Below, piece after piece: positions 12,123-26,811 of a DNA stretch of 64,000 nt. Origin of the DNA: Mesostigma viride (lineage: Eukaryota; Streptophyta; Mesostigmatophyceae; Mesostigmatales; Mesostigmataceae). Position numbers and translations under genes: made by a program. Positions within the stretch are counted from its first letter, which is position 1. The number at the start of each line of letters is the position of its first letter. Location: assembly GCA_009746045.1 (NCBI GenBank), contig RPFO01000015.1, forward strand, positions 2,571,998-2,635,997, written 5' to 3'. The notes under the pieces were generated by a model, which searched no databases, was not told the origin of the DNA, and worked only from the letters and a program-made list of their open reading frames with translations.

Positions 12123-12540
12123 CACTAGGAGCCGGGTGTTGACAAAGTGTGACAATGCTTGACATGTCAGGTTGATAAAGTGTGACAAAGTGTGACAAAG
12201 TGTGACATGTGGTGTGACAAAGTGTGACAAAAGCTATACAAATGTTGACAAAACCATGACATATCAGGTCGATTTTACAAGACAATTCTTGACAAATTAT
12301 CAAGGTGAAAGTGTCAAAAAATGTCACACATTGTCAACGTCACGCATTGTCAACATGAGAGTGAGATTTTATCACATTTTATCACACCACAATTAGTGAC
12401 ATTTGTGCACATTTATCACAACACAAACGTTGATATATCACAGACAATCCTGAAAATTTATCAGGACTATAAAACAGACAAAAAGTGACAAAAAGTGACA
12501 AAAAGTGACAAAAAGTGACAAAAACCAGTGAAATTTTTCT
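12123..12540. repeat. Left TIR and subterminal repeat region of the CACTA element
   Basis: After the 33-bp TIR the sequence carries many copies of GTGTGACAAA, TTGACAAA and related TGACA words, including four consecutive AAAAGTGACA units near 12,480-12,525. These are candidate transposase-binding repeats. Confidence 0.75.
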
Positions 12541-13109
12541 TTTTATTACAAAATAAGCATTACTTAATGCTGACAGCAACAACGATTGTCTCGTAGGCAA
12601 AGTTCGGACGGCAGCCCATTGCGTTGCGTGCAGCCCGTTGTGAGCATGACTTCCACGGAAAGCTCTAAATGCTTGCAAAGAATTTGCAGGCAGCCGCCCG
12701 TTGGGTATATTGTGTGCAGCCGTCATTTGCGGATGTCATTTTGATTAAAAGCTCTCGACTCTCCTGTAAAACACAGAAAAAAGATGCAGAGGTGGAAATA
12801 ACATCAATGTATACATGGTTGTTGTCAGTTGTGCAACATTAAAGAGGCAGATTACGTTAAAAAACCTGTACAAAAACTTCCCTCTCTTGCTGCAAATGCA
12901 AAGAAGAAAGCACTGATCTATTTGGAACAAAAAAGGTAGCTGCAGGCAAACATACACTGCGCAAAGAAAACACCTCATCACACAGATTCAAAGACAAACC
13001 TGAGCAACCCGTGCATGGACCCTAGACGAGTCCGCCGGCTACGTCGATGACGACGATGGTGAGGATGCATATGGCACCAGAACAGCCGAGACTTCCTGCA
13101 GAAGAAAAA

Positions 13110-14155
13110 CAAAAATTATGAATGTTTATTCGTAGTCAATAACAAATTTATTACGGTATCCATTGTGTACGAAATTTGGAGCATATGTTATGTTAATCGA
13201 TTAGCTGCGCAAGCACACTTCCTTAAGAGGGCATAACGATTGCAAGGTGCTTAAAACCCACCACAAGGAATTATAAAGCTGCCCCACCTGCCCCCCATGA
13301 CAAGGAAAAACTAACCCATTTGCCTACCCCCATGACGCGGAATAATCTCCCCCCCATACCTGTCCCCCATGACAAGGAACAAGCCCCCCTGCCTGCCCCC
13401 CATGACAAGGATTAAACCCCCCTGCCTGCCCCCCATGACAACGATTAACGCCCCCCGCCTGGCCCCCAATACAAGGAATAATTACGCCCCCTACCTGCCC
13501 CGGGCATGACAAGGAATCATTGACCCCCCCTGCCTGCCCCCCACGACAAGGAACAACTAACCCCCGCTACCTGCCCCCCACGACAAGGAATCATTGCCCC
13601 CCCCTGTCTGCCCCCCGTGACAAGGAATAATTAACACTCCCTGCCTGCCCCCCACGACAAGAATCATCCCCTCCCCTGCCTGCCCCCCACGACAAGAATC
13701 ATCCCCCCCCTGCCTGCCCCACATAACAAGGAACACTTGACGCCCCCTACATGCCCCCCACGACAAGGAATCATTGCCCCCCCCTGCATGTCCCCCATGA
13801 CAAGGATCAACTACCCCCCCTGCCTGCCTAATTACAAGGAAAATTACCCACGCAGCCTGCCCCCCATGTGACAAGGATTAGCCCCCTCTGCCTGAACCCC
13901 CATGACAAGGGATAATTACCCCCCCCCCGCCTGCCCCCCATGACAAGGAGTTACCCCCCCCCTGCCTGCCCCCCATGACAATGAATCATTACCCCCCCTG
14001 CCTGCACCACATTACAAGGAATAATTAAGCCCCGGCCCCTGCCTGCCCCCCATGAAAAGGCAATCAACCCCCCCTGCCTGCCCCCCATGACAAGGAGTAA
14101 CCCCCACCCCTGCCTGCCCCCCATGAAAAGGCAATCAACCCTCCCTGTCCGCAAC
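13110..14155. repeat. C-rich minisatellite block 1 with lead-in
   Basis: A unique lead-in of about 150 bp (from about 13,110) precedes a degenerate tandem array (about 13,265-14,150). Its unit is about 37-40 bp and reads like CCTGCCTGCCCCCCATGACA followed by AGGAATAATTAACCC. The strand bias is strong: runs of 5-9 C on + and G on -. Long - strand frames through it (WGQAG-type repeats) are artefacts of the repeat. Confidence 0.85.
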
Positions 14156-15165
14156 AAGACAAATGTAAAAGAAAAACAAAAATGATGAATGTTTGAAAGT
14201 AGTCGCCAACAGAAATATAACGCGGTCCATTGCTACAAGATTTAGAGCATATGCTCTGTTAATCATGTAGCTACAAAATCGCCATTTCGTAAGGGAGGAC
14301 AACTGACTGTGAGGTGCTTTCAATCCCATGACAAGAAATTTTTAAGCTTTTCTGCATGCCCCCATGACAAGGAATAATTAACCTGTCCTGCCTGCCCCCA
14401 TGGCAAGGAAAAATTATTACCCCCGCCTTCTCCCACCCCACGACAGGAAATCATTTACCTCCCCTGCCTTCCCCTCATGACAAGGAATAAGAAACCCGTC
14501 CTGCCTGCCCCCCATGGACACAAGGAATCGTTAACCCCCCCTGCCTTCCCCCACCCCATGACAGGGAATCATTAACCCCCCCTGCCTTCGCCCACCCCAC
14601 TACAGGGTATCATGAGCCCCCCCTGCCGTCCCCTCATGACAAGAACAATTAACCCGTCCTGCCTGCCCCCCATGACAAGGAATAAATGTATATGCAATGC
14701 GCCTGCCCCCCATGACAAGGAATAAGTAACCCGTCCTGCCTGCCTCCCATGACAAGGAGTGATTAACCCGTTCTGCCTGTCACCATAAAAAGGAATAATT
14801 CACCCGCCCTGCCTGCCCCCAAGACAAGGAATTACTAACCCGTCCCGCCTGCCCCCATGACAAGGAATAATTAACAGGTCCAGCCTGCCCCCATGACACG
14901 GAATAATTGACCCGTCCTGCCTGCCCCCATGACAAGGAATAAGTGACCCGTCCTGCCTGCCCCCATGACAAGGAATATTAACCCGTCCTGCCTGCCCCTA
15001 ATGACAAGGAATAATTAACCCGCCCTGCCTGCCCCCATGAAAAGGAACAATTAACCCGTCCTGCCTGCCCCCCATGACAAGGAATAATTAACTTGTCCTG
15101 CCTGCCCCCATGACAAGGAATAAGTAACCCGTCCTGTATGCCCCCATGACAAGGAATAATCCTCA
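14156..15165. repeat. C-rich minisatellite block 2 with duplicated lead-in
   Basis: A second lead-in (14,156-14,330) is a diverged copy of the one at 13,110-13,260; both contain GAATGTTT, GGAGCATATG/AGAGCATATG and AGGTGCTT. A second array follows (14,330-15,165) with a slightly different consensus, CCTGCCTGCCCCCATGACA then AGGAATAATTAACCCGT. Lead-in and array were therefore duplicated together as a higher-order unit of about 1 kb and then homogenised separately. Confidence 0.75.
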
Positions 15166-15855
15166 CCCCTCGGCAAAAATGCCAGGTAAAGGGAGTTAAA
15201 AACAACAGGAGGCACTGCATGCGATTCCACCTACAGCACGGTGATATCCTTAGTATAGACCCTATGTATGGGATCGTAACCACTACTCACCACAAGTCTC
15301 AAGCAGGAGCCAGTCTCAGCCATTCGCGGGTAGGCCGCATGCCCGTCCGACGGTGTCAGTCACCCGCAAGTACACGCGCAAAATGGAAGAGGAAACGGCA
15401 ACACAAATGTATACATATGATGACGAGCACGGAAAGCACCATGGTAATGAAAGCATTCAGAGAATACACATTAAAATCTCTGAAATACGTGGCAAGCTTT
15501 ACCCGCAACGAAACGGCCCTACACATTCGAGCACGGGATGCTAACTATATTCGTGTTGTTAGTTAAACCGTACGACAAAAATTCGCTGACCGTGGTGCCG
15601 TTGAAGGAGCTTGGCGCGCTCCAGACGTCCTGTTCGAGCTGCGTTACAGCGTAAAGAGCTGCTTGGCTCAGGACTGCACACGTTTCTCCCTCAATGGCTA
15701 CCACCATGTCCTAGCTCAGCATACATACATCGACAGTGCACCTACATCGTTACTGATAGCGGTTGCTGAAGAAATCACATCACTTCGAGGGCCTGCAACA
15801 TCTCTTATTGCACAATCTTGGATGGCGCTCACTGCTTACATAGAACTTCGGTGAG

Positions 15856-18580
<2,725 letters not shown>

Positions 18581-19149
18581 CGCTATCTCACTTTCTCGGT
18601 CCTAAAATCAAGCCATTACTCACAAACAGCCACGCGACTGCTGTGCTCTCACGACGTCTCATTACACACAGCTGATTTCGGGTATTCATCTCACTTAAGA
18701 TCTTTGTGTGTTCCCTTTGCTGCTTTGCCGGATAACGCATGTATCCCTTGCATGCAGGCGATCTACCTAACACAACCATGGCGGACACATTGGCCAGCAT
18801 GGCGGGGAGGGCACCTGCGGACACAGATTTTGTAGGCTCTGAGCCCTCGTCACATCGCTGTAGCACTGGACATTGTCATGCGATAAATTTCTAGAGAGTC
18901 CATTTTTTTCAGCAATGATCGCTGGGACAGCCCTATGACGGATGTTATACTGCATTTGTGAGATGCTTGCGGTTGTACATCTTGCACGCCACCCTCGGAC
19001 TGTGATTGAGTGCACTCTTCATTCATGTGTTTTGTCAGTAAAGTTTGTCATGCTAATGTAATGCAGAAAACCGCAATTCAGGCAGCAAGGCAGCAGCCAT
19101 ATTGATTTTAATGAAGTAAGTTTACCTGTGCGTGGTGTTGATTTGTCAG

Positions 19150-19510
19150 TTTGCTATGCCTTTGTTTATCGTGTTGACATTTTGTCATGTTGACATTTGT
19201 TGACATTTTTCTTGCGTTTGGCCTGCGTTTGTAAACGTCTTGACATTTGTTGACAAATCACCTTGGCTTGTCAGTGTTTTGACATTTGTTGACATCAACA
19301 TAAAGTTGACATGTCAACGATTGTCAACGTTTTGTCAACATTGTCAACATTCTGTCAAGTTTTGTCAAGCTGTTGACATTTTTTTGTCTAGTTTTGTCAC
19401 ACTTTGTCACACTTTGTCAACAATTTGTCAACAAGTTGTCACACTTTGTCAACAAGTTGACAATTGTTGACAAAAATTTGTCACACTTTGTCAACACCCG
19501 GCTCCTAGTG
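19150..19510. repeat. Right TIR and subterminal repeat region of the CACTA element
   Basis: This region mirrors the left end. It has repeated TTGACATTTGTTGACA and TTTGTCACACTTTGTCAACA words in both orientations, then the inverted 33-bp TIR ending in TAGTG. There are well over a dozen TGACA/TGTCA cores in about 300 bp. Confidence 0.75.
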
Positions 19511-19850
19511 GGACTACCATCTGATTTCTCTACCCTATCCTCTACCCCGGGGCCCAAGCCCACGGGCAAGGCTACTACTCCCGAGGAGCGGTGGGACGGG
19601 AGGCCGCCTCGCCCGACCAGCCGCCCTCTTCCCCCCCCTCCTCCTCTTCGTCAGCCTCCTCCTCGTCGTCATACTCGTAGCCAGCCACGGCGTGCGTCTG
19701 ACCGGAAGAGGAGGACTGTCGCCGCGCCTCAATCTCCTTAACCGCACGCAGCACGCCCTTGGTAGAGCTGGTCGCGGGCGGTCGCGGCTGCTGGTACTGA
19801 GTCGGGACCTGTCTGGCATGCTGCAGGCGAGCCGCACGCTCGCCCGCGTA
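19511..19850 (-). mobile_element. Ty3/Gypsy fossil, second part (gag-like)
   Basis: The - strand is open with a Gln/Arg-rich helical segment, an acidic stretch (EYDDEEEADEEEEG) and a Pro/Arg-rich end, consistent with part of a gag. It lies upstream of the Gypsy protease once the CACTA insertion is discounted. Assignment rests mainly on position. It stops at the hairpin beginning near 19,850. Confidence 0.5.
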
Positions 19851-20001
19851 GTTGTACAAGCTAACGCTTATACTTTTTATGCGCAAACCTTTTAGCTAAG
19901 GTTAACGCATATTCTTACATCCTGCGCAGGATGTAAGAATATGCGTTAACCTTAGCTAAAAGGTTTGCGCATAAAAAGTATAAGCGTTAGCTTGTACAAC
20001 T
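19850..20001. repeat. Perfect 152-bp palindrome
   Basis: Two 76-bp arms match without an internal mismatch and meet at CCTGC|GCAGG (19,925/19,926) with no loop. The outer arm ends are TTGTACAAGC and GCTTGTACAA. No target duplication is evident. Options are a tiny foldback/MITE-type insertion, a replication snap-back product, or a library artefact. The left end lies against gag-like sequence of the Gypsy fossil. Confidence 0.9.
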
Positions 20002-20039
20002 TAAAACCTTTGCGCGTTGGGGCGGAACCCATAGTCCGT

Positions 20040-20065
20040 AAATGTTATGTTATAACATAACATTT
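20040..20065. repeat. 26-bp perfect AT-rich palindrome
   Basis: The sequence centres on ATGTTATAACAT and is self-complementary over 26 bp. It sits between the 152-bp hairpin and the 1.35-kb palindrome. Confidence 0.8.
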
Positions 20066-20138
20066 GACTCCCCGCCAAAAACGGCGCCGCGCCACTTCTG
20101 GCGGATGCCACGTGTCCGGTGGGTCCGGGGACACATAG

Positions 20139-21483
20139 GGCCAACTCACACGGGTCGCGATCCGTGGTTCGTACGGTCATGGTTCGCGAACCGCTTTGCC
20201 GAGTGGCATCGAACTTTCTGCCACGTGGAACAGAAATTGGTTGACGAACCGGTCGCACTCACACGGTGGGTCGCGGGCGTTCGGATTGTTCAGATAGATA
20301 AAGATTGGTTCACAGTACCTTTTTTGCTGGCGTTTCCGCACTTTCCGCTCTTTCCCGCACTCCTCCTCAATCTCCTCGTTGTCGCCACCTGTCCTTGGAT
20401 TTACACATACAGCGGGATATCTACAATATCGTATTCTGATTATTTGGGTGTATCCAGTGATTATTAGTCTTTACTGGACGATACTAAATTCTAGCTGGCA
20501 AGACCGGCTTCGCTGGATCGAAGCTGTCCAGTTTTCTTCAGCACCCTGCCGTACTGGCTCTACGCCGACTGAATTCGTACCATTAATTCCCGTACTTTCA
20601 GGTCTTTTTCGCACTTGTCAGGTTCGATTCACGGACACGTGGACTTTTCGCTCGCGAACATGGGTCGCGACACGATTTCCCGCGAACCACAAAGTCGGGT
20701 CGCGAACCATGCCCGTTTTCCGGCACTATCTGCCGACGCCGTGAGAAGATTCCTGCCACGCATGACAAGAGTGCTTCCGAACTACGGATCGCGACCCGTG
20801 TGAGTCCTTAGGGCTAACTCACACGGGTCGCGATCCGTAGTTCGTGAGCACTCTTGTCATGCGTGGCAGGAATCTTGTCACGGCGTCGGCAGATAGTGCC
20901 GGAAAACGGGCATGGTTCGCGACCCGACTTTGTGGTTCGCGGGAAATCGTGTCGCGACCCATGTTCGCGAGCGAAAAGTCCACGTGTCCTTGAATCGAAC
21001 CTGACAAGTGCGAAAAAGACCTGAAAGTACGGGAGTTAATGGTACGAATTCAGTCGGCGTATAACCAGTACGGCAGGGTGCTGAAGAAAACTGGACAGCT
21101 TCGATCCAGCGAAGCCGGTCTCGCCAGGTAGAATTTAGTATCGTCCAGTAAAGACAAATAATCACTGGATACACCCGAATAATCAGAATACGATATCGTA
21201 GATATCCCGCTGTATGCGTAAATCCAAGGACAGGTGGCGACAACGAGGAGATTGAGGAGGAGTGCGGAAAAGAGCGGAAAGTGCGGAAACGCCAGCAAAA
21301 AAGGTACTGTGAACCAATCTTTATCTATCTGAGCAATCCGAACGCCCGCGACCCGCCGTGTGAGTGCGACCGGTTCGTCAACCAATTTCTGTTCCACGTG
21401 GCAGAAAGTTCGATGCCACTCGGCAAAGCGGTTCGCGAACCATGACCGTACGAACCACGGATCGCGGCCCGTGTGAGTTGGCC
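20139..21483. repeat. 1.35-kb palindrome of two facing TIR units
   Basis: Left arm 20,139-about 20,806 and right arm about 20,815-21,483 are near-identical inverted copies. Each arm itself has inverted ends of about 30 bp built on ACTCACACGGGTCGCGATCC, so each looks like a non-autonomous TIR element of about 670 bp, placed tail to tail. No coding capacity is shared with a known transposase. The superfamily is unassigned because no consistent target duplication is visible. Confidence 0.8.
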
Positions 21484-21547
21484 TTCAGGGCTTGCGCCAC
21501 CTTTACCCCAGTCAACCCGTCGCCCCTCGGGTTGGGGACAACGGAGG

Positions 21548-22262
21548 TATTTTTCCAGACTCATGAGTCTGGATGCGCATCCAGACTCACCCGAGCCTAG
21601 TGGCGCGGTACTCCAAGCAGGTCCGTAGCAGGTCCGTAGCCTGCATACAAGGCTCGCCTGTCGGCCGCTGGGCCTGCGGGCGCGTAAATTACTGTAGTTA
21701 GGCGCCGTAAGCGCAGCCATGGCGGGAGAAACATTCCGGAAATTGACGGGGGCGGCATGGACATTTACCTAAACGTAGATTGACGTTTCAATATCTTGTT
21801 GCTAAGCATGCAAGTTATCATTAATTGCAATTCGATAGATAAGGCATTTTATAATGGATTTTCTCCAGAGCTTGACAGTGTTTGTCGTGGACGACCGGTC
21901 CAATCCAGTAAATCAAGGGTCGGCATTACTATCGATTGTTCCTTTGGATTGCTGCATTTGCCAATTGAGCTTCACTTCGAAGAGTGATATTGCCTTGTTA
22001 TGTTGCCAGGCGGAGCAAATGTTGCCAGGCGAGTTACCGTCGACTGTGCTCGTCATCACCTTGCAACAGTAGTAAGTACATGCAACTGGCGAGCGGGGTT
22101 GCTGGTGCTCTTTTCTTTCCTGCGAGCTGTCTTGGTTCTTCTGCGTTGTGCATTGTTTCTCGATGCATGTAGGAGCGCGCATATAAGCAGGCTTGCTTTC
22201 TTTGGGTCAGGTCCCGATGGTGCGTTGTCGATCGAGGGAGCCCGTCAAGCAGGCGTGCTGGT
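21548..22262 (+). repeat. Left long terminal inverted repeat
   Basis: An inverted copy of 26,812-27,570. The inner end carries AGGCGTGCTGG, which also closes the right arm after a short AT-rich insertion present only there. Small frames in this arm recur in the other arm because the DNA is repeated, which is not evidence of a gene. Confidence 0.8.
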
Positions 22263-23455
22263 TGCTTATTATTATGATGATTTTAAACTTGTCTGATTCC
22301 CACCATATATTCAGCTAGACTATGGCCACGTTTGGTGCCATGATGCTACAGTTTTACCGATGGCAGCCATATTTTCCGCTTGCGTCAAGCGTTGGAATGC
22401 ACAACCTCTCCATTTTCATCCCGCCCGGCATCTCAGTCTCGGAACTCGAGGTAAGAAACCCTTCATGGCTTATTCATACTTGCTGATTGGGCCAACGTAT
22501 GTGCTTCCATCGCCAGCTGCGCTTCTCCTTACACCTTATTTTGTTTGACTGCAAGGGCCCTGCCTGATGCCTTGGCGTTGGCGGTGGTCGTTGTGGATGT
22601 CAAGCACGTGGTCAGAAAGACGGTATCGCGGTATGGCATTGGTAAAACTTCTAGAATTCAGTGTAGGTAAAGAAAGATCTTGCCAGCATCCTAGGCACCA
22701 TAGCAGTAGTATTGTCAGTACGGTTCCTGTGCTTGCTCGACAGGATTAGTCGTGTAGCCTTTTTTTTTTTTCTCATGAAGGCTATGGTTGGCAGTGGTAC
22801 CATTACATGTTGCCTGCATGCAATTGTTCTAGGCTCGATACGTGTCCATGGTAGGTGATTAGGATAAGGGTGCTAGAATTTCTTCTAAGAGACCGGAAGT
22901 CCTGTTGAGATCAAGGTTGGGAGAATAAGTAGGCGACTGGTGTTGTCACATTGGTTTCTCTATGCTAATATGAATCGGGTTGTGGTGTTGGGATGCTGCA
23001 TGTTGCCACCGGAGGAAGGCAGGATTCATGCTTCAAAAAGAAACTATTGTAGCAAACTATAGCAAACTATATCATAGCAAAGTATTATAGCAGCAGCCAG
23101 CAGGTAATACCTAGCATCGGTCCTTAGGTAAGCGAACTTCTTGCATATTGCATCCTGTCTTTCCTTGCTTCCAGGCTTGCTTCGTTACTTTGGGTTTGCT
23201 GGCTGGCCGGCTTGCTGGCTGGCTTGTATTGCTTGTTCATGCCCACACGTACACATTTGCATATTTACGTACACATGTCCATACGCACACACACAGTGCT
23301 ATCCACACACAATACCGCGCTTGTGCCACTACACCAGAGCAACCAATCAATGTAACAAGCTGCCATATCCCATATTGTCATGGCTTCCCACCCTACGCAG
23401 CTGTTAGTTGCACCGCAGGACGAGTGTCTCCTAACACCATGGGTTGTCATGCCAA
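22263..23455. other. Interior spacer, left side
   Basis: I see no gene. Near 23,195-23,225 there is a short run of GCTGGCTGGC/TTGCTGGC repeats. Its reverse complement form (GCCAGCAAGCCAGCAAGCC) recurs near 25,917-25,940, so the interior may also be partly inverted. Confidence 0.5.
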
Positions 23456-23457
23456 AT

Positions 23458-23789
23458 CGCTGTCATGGCTGTCATGGCTGTCATGGCTGTCATGGGTGTC
23501 ATGGCTGTCATGGCTGTCATGGCTGTCATGGCTGTCATGGCTGTCATGGCTGTCATGGCTGTCATGGCTGTCATGGCTGTCATGGCTGTCATGGCTGTCA
23601 TGGCTGTCATGGCTGTCATGACTGTCATGGCTGTCATGGCTGTCATGGCTGTCATGGCTGTCATGGCTGTCATGGCTGTCATGGCTGTCATGGCTGTCAT
23701 GGCTGTCATGGCTGTCATGGCTGTCATGACTGTCATGGCTGTCATGGCTGTCATGGCTGTCATGGCTGTCATGGCTGTCATGGCTGTCA
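23458..23789 (+). repeat. 9-bp satellite array (CTGTCATGG)n
   Basis: About 37 tandem copies of CTGTCATGG, very homogeneous with two or three variant units. The period is a multiple of three and stop-free, so several frames on both strands stay open with three-residue repeats. These are not genes. Confidence 0.95.
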
Positions 23790-24757
23790 TCGCCGTTGCC
23801 AGGGGAATGTTATGAGTGCCAGTTTACGATGCTCAAGGTCAGGCAACTAGTTCATTTGGCAATGCGCACGCAGGACGCAAATGCATGCCGGACGCGTGTT
23901 CTTTGTAACAGAAAGCGGCACGCAGCGCAGGCAGTGCCTGCTCGCTGGACATGCAAATTAATGCAGTCTTCAGCAAGTGGTCAGCGCACTTGCAAGATGC
24001 ACATGACCATGGCAGCGATAACTGTAATGTTTTGTATCCACAGGTAAACCTGCTATGCACACGATGGGCTAGCGCAGATATCGCTCCAACCACTTAGGGC
24101 TGGCAGCAAGTGTTGATATGATTTCTTCTGTAATGTCTAATCGCATGCATCCATATCAATAGTTGTATCAATCCAATACATGTGAGGGAGGGGTAGGGGC
24201 TAGGGCTAGGGATTCTACTTGGTAGGGTAGAGAGAGCAAGCGTGAAAATGTGGCTGGGCCACACGGAGTGTATACGACATGGTTATCCTTGGCCGGTTGT
24301 AATGAACTAAAAAAGTATATAATTGAAAGGTGCTTTCATTAGGAATCGAACATGGAGCTAGCCTCAACCCTCGAGATCATGGTGGTGCATGGGACAGTGC
24401 AGTATAAAATTTAAATATCCAATCAGTTGTGACAAAACGGCGTACAGCTTCCCGAGTCCTGACACACTCTATTTGCATGGGGGCTAGTTTGCTCCTGCAC
24501 GCACAGTTAGGCATGTATTCAGGCTTTAATTTAGCTTTTAGTTTTTTGATTATATATTTAACGTTTGTGTTCTTATATTAATGAGGTTATCATGGTACTC
24601 TGTGGCATGTACGTCAGTGTGTGCTTGCTTGCTTGCCGCCTTGCCCCCCCCTGGCCCACTGTGGGGAAGAAGCGTCTTTGCACCTAGGGGAAGAATGCCA
24701 GGAGAGACCACTAGGGTCTGGCTCCATCTAGATAGAAAAGACCGGTAGGATTGTGTG
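23790..24757. other. Interior spacer between arrays
   Basis: Nothing gene-like is supported. A short (AGGG)n-like run (GGGAGGGGTAGGGGCTAGGG) lies near 24,185. Confidence 0.5.
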
Positions 24758-24758
24758 C

Positions 24759-25060
24759 CCCCACCCACCCACCCACCCACCCACCCACCCACCCACCCAC
24801 CCACCCACCCACCCACCCACCCACCCACCCACCCACCCACCCACCCACCCACCCACCACCCACCCACCCACCCACCCACCCACCCACCCACCCACCCACC
24901 CACCCACCCACCCACCCACCCACCCACCCACCCACCCACCCACCCACCCACCCACCCACCCACCCACCCACCCACCCATCCATCCATCCATCCATCCATC
25001 CATCCATCCATCCATCCATCCATCCATCCATCCATCCATCCATCCATCCATCCATCCATC
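24759..25060 (+). repeat. (CCCA)n then (ATCC)n tetranucleotide block
   Basis: About 55 copies of CCCA with one phase slip near 24,855 switch at about 24,978 to about 20 copies of CATC. The second array is one substitution away from the first, which suggests a mutated unit that then expanded. The - strand of the first part is (GGGT)n, a textbook G-quadruplex-forming sequence. Frames such as THPP or VGGW repeats are artefacts. Confidence 0.95.
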
Positions 25061-26320
25061 GGGGTTAATACTCGGACGTGCATGACTCCCCAACGGGAGT
25101 ACGAGTTTGCATATTTAACTAACACGGGTGCTCCGCGGAGCTCCCCATCGGGTCGACCGCTTGATCACTGTAATTAAATGAATGAACGAGTTATTAATGG
25201 TGAGAGACCACATGTTATTGAATAATGGTGAGACACCACACTGCAAGTGATGCATGTGGATGGAAGGAGCAGATGTGGAGCCACGGTGGTCCGACAAAAC
25301 GATTTGAATTACCTAGGGCACGTGCTGGCATTTTCAAGAATCATGCCCCACGCATTCCATTACATGCACCACGTGCAAGCATATATATGAGAAGCTATTA
25401 TGGGTTCAATGGACTCACTTCGCAAGGGCATCTACAATGCATGCATGTAGTGAAATCCCTTCCTGCACCGGGGTGGGTACAATAATAAGGCAGTCAGGCA
25501 GGCCTTCTCCATGACATACCCAGATGGTATGTCACAGTATTGCTATATACTTGCAACATCAAGTACAAGAATAAGACAAAAAAGCCTGTCATTTGGGTTT
25601 GTAATGGAAGTTGTACACACAGGTAGAGCGCGAGAAAGCAACAGATACACGGTATTATTCCAACAAGAGTGAACCACATGGGTAACACCCCAATGCATCT
25701 AGCAAGTTCATGATTGAGGTAGGCAGCTCATGTGGCATTGAAAATGCTCTGCTCGCCCTTAGCCAGTTGTTGGCGGCGAACACCATCAGCTTAGCTCTGG
25801 CCAAGGTAGCAGATAGCAGCAACGGAAGCAGATAGCAGCACTTGCAAACCGCATGTAGCCCAAACCCCTCTGTTCACATCAGCAACGCAAGAGATGCACA
25901 TGATGCATGCAAGAAAGCCAGCAAGCCAGCAAGCCAGCAACATGCCAACACTAGCCAGCACATATGCAGCAAGCACAGCGAGCACTTACCACGAAGACGA
26001 TATCACATCCCCAATCTCCCAGTACCTAGATATCTAGTTGAGGCTGATTGCGGGTGGGGCCCACTCAGACGATGAAAGGTGGCGACCTGGCAAAAATTGC
26101 CGCACATTGTGTACAGCACTGTCAGTGCTATGTGACCTCTCAACAGAGGCCCATGCTCCATCACCACATGCACCAACAAGGCAAACAATCACAGACAGCC
26201 ACCAATGCAAGCAATACAGCTATGTTAATAACCCAGAGATGCAAACAGGCACAAAAGTCAGCGATGCAAGACACCTAGGCAGTACTGAATGCATGCGACG
26301 ACAGCGGCGCCAACAATGGC
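25061..26320. other. Interior spacer, right side
   Basis: No gene is recognised. It contains GCCAGCAA repeats near 25,917-25,940, matching in reverse those at about 23,200. Confidence 0.5.
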
Positions 26321-26330
26321 AGTCATGATA

Positions 26331-26742
26331 GCCATGACAGCCATGACAGCCATGACAGCCATGACAGCCATGAAAGCCATGACAGCCATGACAGCCATGA
26401 CAGCCATGACAGCCATGACAGCCATGACAGCCATGACAGCCATGACAGCCATGACAGCCATGACAGCCATGACAGCCATGATAGCCATGACAGCCATGAC
26501 AGCCATGACAGCCATGACAGCCATTACAGCCATGACAGCCATGACAGCCATGACCGCCATGACAGCCATGACAGCCATGACAGCCATGGCAGCCATGACA
26601 GCCATGACAGCCATGACAGCCATGACAGCCATGACAGCCATGACAGCCATGACAGCCATGACAGCCATGACAGCCATGACAGCCATGACAGCCATGACAG
26701 CCATGACAGCCATGACAGCCATGACAGCCATGAAGGCCATGG
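26331..26742 (-). repeat. 9-bp satellite array, mirror copy (CCATGACAG)n
   Basis: About 46 tandem copies of CCATGACAG, the reverse complement of the unit at 23,458-23,789. The right array ends about 70 bp from the right TIR, while the left one starts about 1.2 kb inside the left TIR. Confidence 0.95.
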
Positions 26743-26811
26743 CTGCTCGGCAGCGAACAATACTATAAAGTATATAGCCATAAGTATGAAGTATATAACC
26801 ACAAATATATA

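Noticed and set aside
12123-12540. TGACA-rich repeats considered as a CRISPR-like array or regulatory operator cluster
   Set aside because: There are no regular spacers, the setting is eukaryotic, and the mirrored copy at 19,150-19,510 with CACTA TIRs explains them as subterminal repeats.
13324-15283. - strand frames rich in GGQAG and SWGQAGRV
   Set aside because: These are translations of the C-rich minisatellite and are broken whenever the unit length is not a multiple of three.
21796-22300. Small frames conserved in both arms at 21.8-22.3 kb and 26.8-27.3 kb, considered as a gene pair
   Set aside because: The identity comes from the inverted repeat itself; frames are short, have no motif and have no supporting splice structure.
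23380-23850. Long open frames with CHG, MAV, SWL or TAM repeats on both strands at the 9-bp arrays (also 26,258-26,768)
   Set aside because: They exist only because a 9-bp stop-free unit is repeated; every frame is open and no start context or flanking coding sequence supports them.
24550-25177. Frames with THPP, VGGW or DGWM repeats across the tetranucleotide block
   Set aside because: Products of (CCCA)n and (ATCC)n; not genes.
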